Positions 21,747-25,587 of a DNA stretch of 25,587 bases are shown piece by piece. The stretch's first letter is position 1; each line of letters starts with the position of its first letter. The DNA comes from an uncultured Treponema sp. (lineage in GTDB: Bacteria > Spirochaetota > Spirochaetia > Treponematales > Treponemataceae), in contig CALDIB010000106.1 in NCBI GenBank assembly GCA_937902125.1, positions 1 to 25,587 on the forward strand, given 5' to 3'. Below the pieces are notes generated by a model. It did no database searches, was not told the DNA's origin, and saw only the letters and a list, made by a program, of their open reading frames with translations. Both the position numbers and the translations under genes were made by a program.

Positions 21747-22973
21747 TCAGGGAGAGCGTTCCCCCAATAGGGAGCAGATCCATTTGGCTGCCGCTTCCGC
21801 GGCCTTGCCCGTCTCGTGCTCGCCATAGTATTCAAGGACGGCCCGGCAGTTCTCCCTCGCCTTATCCGGCGTGGTCTGGCGGATCAGCGCGTCCAGTTCC
21901 GAAGGCGACCTGGCACACCAATAGGGCGTGTCCAGCGGGTTGACATACAGCTCCCGACTGTATTTTGTGTACTCATCGATATCAGCGACGTAGAGCCAGA
22001 TGGGCTTTCCACGCAGGGCGAAGTCCCCGGCGGCGCAGGAATAGTCCGAGATCATCGCGTCGGCAACGCGAAGCAATTCCGCCATTTCAGGATAAGCCGT
22101 CACGTCCGCGAGCCGTGACGACATGGACAGATGATCCATATTCAGGCCGAGGGACAGATAGTGCGCACGGTACAGGCACACCCAACGATCATGGGTCGTT
22201 TCCTCCAACACATCCAGCACATGGTGGAGGTCCAGCGCGACGGTCTCCCGGCAGCCCGCCCGCTTGTCGGCGTCCCTGTAAGTCGGCGCAAAGAGCAGGA
22301 TTTTTGTCCGCGTGTCTATTTTTAGTTTATCTCGGATATGCGCCTCGTCCGCGGGATCGTTCCGAACCAGAATATCATTGCGGGGCAGGCCGACGTCCAG
22401 ATACGGCCCCTTGTAGCGCAGGGCTTTGCGGAGGAACCGCTCGTTGAAATCCGATCCCGTCGTCACGACCGAGGCGTGAGTTTCCACCAACCGATTGTAA
22501 AGCCGATCCTTTTTCGTGAATCCGCCGCACTTGAAGCTGCGGTCATGGTGGGGCGAAAACAAATAGACCTGCCCGCGCGCCAAGCGAAGCCAATCGTATT
22601 TCTGCCAGTTGTCCACGACCACCCGCGCACATCCCAGAAGGTGATACGACAGGGGCGTTCTCCATTCCGTACAGCGGATGTAATCCGGGATGTCATATTG
22701 CGCCTTTGCGGCCTGAACGTCCTTGAAAACCCAAACCAGGGAGGTTTGCGGCCGCATTTCGTGCAGCGCCTCGCAGATATACTTGGGATTGTCGTTGTAG
22801 GAGCGCATGTTGTACGCGCTGAACACGACCAGATTGTTGTCAATACCCCACTGCCGTCTGGCCTCCCGCATGGCGCGGTTTGTCCGGCGTTCAAACCACT
22901 GTGAAAAGACGCGATAGAGATGCTTGTGCCGCTTGCAGTACGCCCTGAACGCCTGTTTCTGTTTGGTCAGCAT
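21747..22973 (-). CDS. TagF-like CDP-glycerol/polyol phosphotransferase
   Basis: A 408-residue protein of the CDP-glycerol glycerophosphotransferase (TagF/TarF/TarL) family. Such enzymes transfer a polyol phosphate from its CDP form to a growing cell-surface polymer. The first catalytic histidine region is V-Y-L-F-S-P-H-H-D-R-S-F-K, which differs from the usual W-H-G-T-P-L-K. Next come G-L-P-R-N-D, A-P-T-Y-R-D, the second catalytic histidine in L-Y-R-A-H-Y-L-S, and A-D-A-M-I-S-D-Y-S-C-A-A-G-D-F-A. No membrane helix is seen; the basic N-terminus (K-Q-K-Q-A-F-R-A-Y-C-K-R) may attach it to the membrane. The ATG follows directly on the kinase TGA, with GGAGG seven bases upstream. It is the last gene of the minus-strand operon. 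Confidence 0.87.
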   Translation of the reverse strand: MLTKQKQAFRAYCKRHKHLYRVFSQWFERRTNRAMREARRQWGIDNNLVVFSAYNMRSYNDNPKYICEALHEMRPQTSLVWVFKDVQAAKAQYDIPDYIRCTEWRTPLSYHLLGCARVVVDNWQKYDWLRLARGQVYLFSPHHDRSFKCGGFTKKDRLYNRLVETHASVVTTGSDFNERFLRKALRYKGPYLDVGLPRNDILVRNDPADEAHIRDKLKIDTRTKILLFAPTYRDADKRAGCRETVALDLHHVLDVLEETTHDRWVCLYRAHYLSLGLNMDHLSMSSRLADVTAYPEMAELLRVADAMISDYSCAAGDFALRGKPIWLYVADIDEYTKYSRELYVNPLDTPYWCARSPSELDALIRQTTPDKARENCRAVLEYYGEHETGKAAEAAAKWICSLLGERSP

Positions 22974-24518
22974 TCATATCCTCCCTGGTTTTCGCACCTT
23001 CGCCAGCGCTGGAAACGCCCGGTTGCCAAGATCGTCAACGCAATTCAGCCACGCATGGTAGCTTTCGGCGTAGCGTTCGGCATGGGCTGGATTCGGTTCG
23101 TAACGCCGCTTCATGCGGGCCATACCGCGCGCCGCGTCCTTCAGGCTGCGATACAGGCCCGCGCCATAGGCGGCGATCATGGCCGCGCCGAGGGCGCTGG
23201 CTTCCTGAGATACGATGGTTTCCACGGGGCAGCCGTAGACGTCCGCCTGCATCTGGTTCCACAGGTCGGAGCGGGTCGCGCCGCCGAGCAAGGCTATTGA
23301 AGCAAAGGTTTGCCCGCTGGCCTCCAGGATTTGGCGCATCTCATAGCAGATGCCCTCCAGTGCGGAGCGAACCAGGGCGGCGCGCGTCGTGCTCAGGGAC
23401 GCGCCAATCCATCCGCCGCGGATCGCGTCGTCCGCTCTCGGGTAGGCGCTGCCCGCCATCAGCGGCAGAAAGCAGAGCCCGTCGGAGCCAATGGGAACGC
23501 CGGCGGCTTCCGCGTCCATCCTCGTGTAAATATCATTGTAGCGGAACGCCTCCGGGGGATACAGCATATCCCGCACCCAGCGGAACGCGGATGCCGCGAC
23601 GCGAACGCCGATCTCGCTGGCATAGCCCCCGCCCGGATAGTGGATGACGTGATAGCAGCCCAGGGGATCGGGCTTCGGCTCATCGGAATAGACCATGATG
23701 ACGCCCGCGGTTCCCATGCACAGGGTCCCCATGTCTGCCCGGCCGTAGTTTCCCGCGCCGAGCGGCGCGCAGCACTGGTCCACTGCCCCCTGATAGAGCG
23801 GCGTGCCTGCTTTCAAGCCCGTCCTCTCCGCCACATCCGGCGTGACCCTGCCAACCGGTGTTCCAGGCGCACAAAGCCGCGGGAAATGCGCGGGATTCAA
23901 TCCAAATATCTGGATGAGTTGTGGGTCGAGGTCCAGGGTGGTGCCATCATGGGACAGCCACCAGCCGCCGTCCGTAAGGTCGACCGTCACTTCCTCAGCG
24001 CCAAACGCCTTGAGCAGTATGGCTTGCGGGTTGGCGAGCACGTCGATTCTGTCATACAGGGCCGGCTCGTGCTCCCGCAGCCACAGCAGCTTCGCTCCTG
24101 CCAGCAGAACATCCATCGGGCGGAAGGTGCGCCTGTACAGGTCCGCCTCCGTCATGCCGTGCTCCGCCAGCCGCTGGCGCATCCACGGGAACATCTCCAA
24201 TCCGCGAGCATCCTGCCAGACGATGATGTTTGTCAGGAAGTTTCCGTCTTTATCAATGGGCGCGAAGGTGGTCTGCGTGCCGGTGGTGGTGACGCCGACG
24301 ATCCTTGAAGCGTCGATCCCGCCCCGGATGATCGCTCCGCGAACGGCGTCCATAGCGCCTTTGATCAGTTGGACCGGGTCCTGCTCCGCGTGGCCGTCCG
24401 GGGTATAGACGGTCAGCAGCTCTCGGTAATCCTGGCAGACGGCGTTGCCCTTCGCGTCAAAGACGACGCAGCGCACGCCGCCCGTCCCGGCGTCAATCGC
24501 CGCGATGTAGTCGCTCAT
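22974..24518 (-). CDS. FGGY-family carbohydrate kinase
   Basis: A 514-residue kinase of the FGGY family (xylulokinase, ribulokinase, glycerol kinase and AI-2 kinase relatives). The N-terminal phosphate-binding loop is A-I-D-A-G-T-G-G at residues 7-14. W-Q-D-A-R is in the place of the substrate-binding W-x-D-x-R, and G-A-V-D-Q-C-C-A-P-L-G-A-G lies mid-protein. The C-terminal ATP site shows L-L-G-G-A-T-R-S-D-L-W-N-Q-M-Q-A-D-V-Y-G and S-Q-E-A-S-A-L-G-A-A. The natural sugar cannot be told from these motifs. The position between a cytidylyltransferase and a TagF-like enzyme suggests it makes the sugar or polyol phosphate that is then joined to CMP. It overlaps the cytidylyltransferase gene by 26 bases and has a strong GGAAGGAGG ribosome binding site. 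Confidence 0.9.
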   Translation of the reverse strand: MSDYIAAIDAGTGGVRCVVFDAKGNAVCQDYRELLTVYTPDGHAEQDPVQLIKGAMDAVRGAIIRGGIDASRIVGVTTTGTQTTFAPIDKDGNFLTNIIVWQDARGLEMFPWMRQRLAEHGMTEADLYRRTFRPMDVLLAGAKLLWLREHEPALYDRIDVLANPQAILLKAFGAEEVTVDLTDGGWWLSHDGTTLDLDPQLIQIFGLNPAHFPRLCAPGTPVGRVTPDVAERTGLKAGTPLYQGAVDQCCAPLGAGNYGRADMGTLCMGTAGVIMVYSDEPKPDPLGCYHVIHYPGGGYASEIGVRVAASAFRWVRDMLYPPEAFRYNDIYTRMDAEAAGVPIGSDGLCFLPLMAGSAYPRADDAIRGGWIGASLSTTRAALVRSALEGICYEMRQILEASGQTFASIALLGGATRSDLWNQMQADVYGCPVETIVSQEASALGAAMIAAYGAGLYRSLKDAARGMARMKRRYEPNPAHAERYAESYHAWLNCVDDLGNRAFPALAKVRKPGRI

Positions 24519-25233
24519 GTTCCGCCTCCTTCCGTTTCAGCAGCAAATAGCCCTCAAACAGATCCCGGTCGTGCGTCGTCGTGATCTTCATTTGTCCCGC
24601 CTCACAGCCGCGAACATACCAGGCCTTGCGCCCGTCAGCGAACCAAAGGCCGAGCGTATAATCCGCTTCGGAAAGGACATAGCCCCTTTCCTCCAACCGC
24701 CGATAGAGATCATAGACTTCGCCGTAGCGAAACGACCAAGGTGCGTTCAGCTCGATAAAACTCTCCTTTGGCGCGTTCGTGTCGGCCCAGCCCTCGCCGC
24801 CGCCCCGCGCCATGCAGATGCGAACAGGGTGCATTGTGAAGCTGCAACCCTTCTCCTTGCACATGGCAACGGAAGCGGCGATGTCTTCTGGGGACACCAG
24901 GGGACTCACGCTCATGTGGGTGACGATGATGGCGTCGTCCTTGAGTACGTCCCGCATGGCAAAGACGGCGTTTCGGAAGGATTTCGGGCAGCTGTTTCCG
25001 CCATCCGTGATCCAGCGCAGCTTGTCGATCCTGTAGTCGCGCGCGATTCCCATGACACGATCCTTATGCTCCGGCTGGCAGACGATCTGTATGGCGTCGA
25101 TGTCCGGCGATTCCTGGAAGACCTCCAGCGTATAGGCGAGTATGGGCTTGCCCAGCACCTCGACAAATTGCTTCGGCACCTCCGCGCCGAATCGCTTGCC
25201 CTGCCCCGCGGCAAGGATGGTTGCAACGTTCAT
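24493..25233 (-). CDS. IspD/TarI-family cytidylyltransferase, divergent
   Basis: A 246-residue nucleotidyltransferase. The CTP-binding loop I-L-A-A-G-Q-G-K-R-F-G lies at residues 6-16, followed by P-K-Q-F (20-23). The late lysine motif M-K-I-T-T is present. IspD makes CDP-methylerythritol and TarI makes CDP-ribitol. Both normally carry H-D-A-x-R-P in mid-protein, but here that site reads H-M-S-V-S-P (106-111), lacking the aspartate and arginine. The G-G-x-x-R motif is also altered (G-G-N-S-C-P-K-S). A different phosphate substrate is therefore likely. The ATG at 25233 is chosen because AGGAG lies nine bases upstream and the family N-terminus begins there; an in-frame ATG at 25377 would add 48 unlike residues. 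Context with a kinase and a TagF-like enzyme points to a CDP-polyol. Confidence 0.85.
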   Translation of the reverse strand: MNVATILAAGQGKRFGAEVPKQFVEVLGKPILAYTLEVFQESPDIDAIQIVCQPEHKDRVMGIARDYRIDKLRWITDGGNSCPKSFRNAVFAMRDVLKDDAIIVTHMSVSPLVSPEDIAASVAMCKEKGCSFTMHPVRICMARGGGEGWADTNAPKESFIELNAPWSFRYGEVYDLYRRLEERGYVLSEADYTLGLWFADGRKAWYVRGCEAGQMKITTTHDRDLFEGYLLLKRKEAEHERLHRGD

Positions 25234-25377
25234 CTTGCTCTTCTCCTTTTCACTTGTGGGCGCATGCTGTCGATCATGAATCCCGGCCTTCGCCAAAACA
25301 TAAAAGGCAGCAAATATCGGCGCCTTCCAATGGTTAAGACGCTTCCACATGCCCGTTTGGTTGGTTTTATCATGCAT

Positions 25378-25419
25378 AAAAACAAAAAGCCGACTGACTT
25401 CACACAGAAATCAGTCGGC
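25378..25419 (-). terminator. Rho-independent terminator of the gene at the right edge
   Basis: On the minus strand GCCGACTGA (25419-25411) pairs perfectly with TCAGTCGGC (25397-25389). The stem is followed by a T-rich run (TTTTTGTTTTT). It ends the transcript of the gene whose stop is at 25486 and separates it from the kinase operon. The 140 bases between it and the cytidylyltransferase start must hold that operon's promoter, but I see no clear -35/-10 pair. Confidence 0.85.
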
Positions 25420-25485
25420 CAGAGAAAAGATATGGATGCTTGGATATGCGTCCTCACGCGCGATTCACGAGACTCGTTTTGTGGT

Positions 25486-25587
25486 TTATTCCTCTTCCTC
25501 GTACTCCGGTATCCGGCTCTCGAACAGCACGGTATCGCCGTCGTCGGAGATTTCCCGAAGGATCTCCGTGGCGTCGTCCATGTCGTC
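25486..25587 (-). CDS. C-terminal end of an unidentified acidic protein (partial)
   Basis: The last 33 codons of a gene that enters from beyond the right edge, ending in TAA. The reading frame is open to the edge and is very acidic (D-D-M-D-D-A-T-E-I-L near the edge, E-Y-E-E-E-E at the end). The terminator 67 bases downstream supports a real gene end. Too little is present to name a family. Confidence 0.6.
   Translation of the reverse strand, partial: DDMDDATEILREISDDGDTVLFESRIPEYEEEE

Noticed and set aside
20981..21835. Long minus-strand frame opposite the carboxyltransferase
   Set aside because: It is a shadow frame of GC-rich coding DNA, rich in His, Val and Leu with no recognisable motif, and it runs through the terminator.
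23310..24308. 332-codon plus-strand frame opposite the FGGY kinase
   Set aside because: The kinase on the minus strand has all its motifs. The opposite frame is a GC-driven artefact without a ribosome binding site.
25234..25377. N-terminal extension of the cytidylyltransferase to the ATG at 25377
   Set aside because: The extension has no nucleotidyltransferase character, while the internal ATG at 25233 has AGGAG and opens the conserved fold.
25230..25457. A 75-codon minus-strand frame upstream of the cytidylyltransferase
   Set aside because: It crosses the terminator at 25378-25419, is basic and low in family-like features, and has no ribosome binding site.

Overview
The window looks like two different bacterial genomes joined at about position 21,000. 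Positions 1 to roughly 21,005 resemble a host-associated Treponema or related spirochaete: there is a complete V/A-type ATPase operon of the kind treponemes carry, a Cache-HAMP chemotaxis receptor, a BspA-type leucine-rich repeat protein, and codon use rich in TTG, GGA and GAA. From about 21,005 to the end the DNA is clearly more GC-rich, uses CTG, CGG and GGC codons, and carries genes typical of a GC-rich Firmicute (carbohydrate kinase, CDP-polyol cytidylyltransferase, TagF-like transferase, biotin-dependent carboxyltransferase). The change happens inside one open reading frame that is half receptor and half carboxyltransferase, and both proteins are cut exactly there. The simplest reading is an assembly chimera, not a natural fusion.

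Left part, layout. A promoter at 90-118 drives secG, a PtsN-like EIIA protein and then a nine-gene V/A-ATPase cluster in the order H/G-like stalk, C, I, K, F, E, A, B, D (1015-9436). A UspA-like protein, a J-domain protein and methionine aminopeptidase follow on the same strand with short gaps. Convergent to map is an SPFH/stomatin-like membrane protein. Divergent from that is argG, with a near-consensus promoter and a candidate ArgR operator. Then come a SAM methyltransferase, a 28-bp perfect palindrome, a convergent cytoplasmic leucine-rich repeat protein, a divergent RNase II-family exoribonuclease, a convergent secreted M13 peptidase, and the divergent chemotaxis receptor that runs into the junction.

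Several promoters on the left part place a -10 hexamer six or seven bases before the ATG, with no Shine-Dalgarno sequence (stomatin, RNase, peptidase and possibly the J-protein). This suggests leaderless mRNAs next to genes that have ordinary ribosome binding sites.

Right part, layout. The C-terminal half of a propionyl-CoA/methylmalonyl-CoA-type carboxyltransferase ends at a strong terminator (21703-21743). Facing it is a tightly packed minus-strand operon: IspD/TarI-like cytidylyltransferase, FGGY kinase (26-bp overlap), and TagF-like glycerophosphotransferase (start directly after the kinase stop). Together they could phosphorylate a sugar or polyol, activate it as a CDP derivative, and transfer it to a cell-surface polymer. 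The cytidylyltransferase lacks the usual HDAxRP signature, so its substrate may not be methylerythritol phosphate or ribitol phosphate. The window ends in a terminator and the acidic C-terminus of another minus-strand gene. No rRNA, tRNA, CRISPR array, insertion sequence or phage gene was seen, and no gap between genes exceeds 300 bases.
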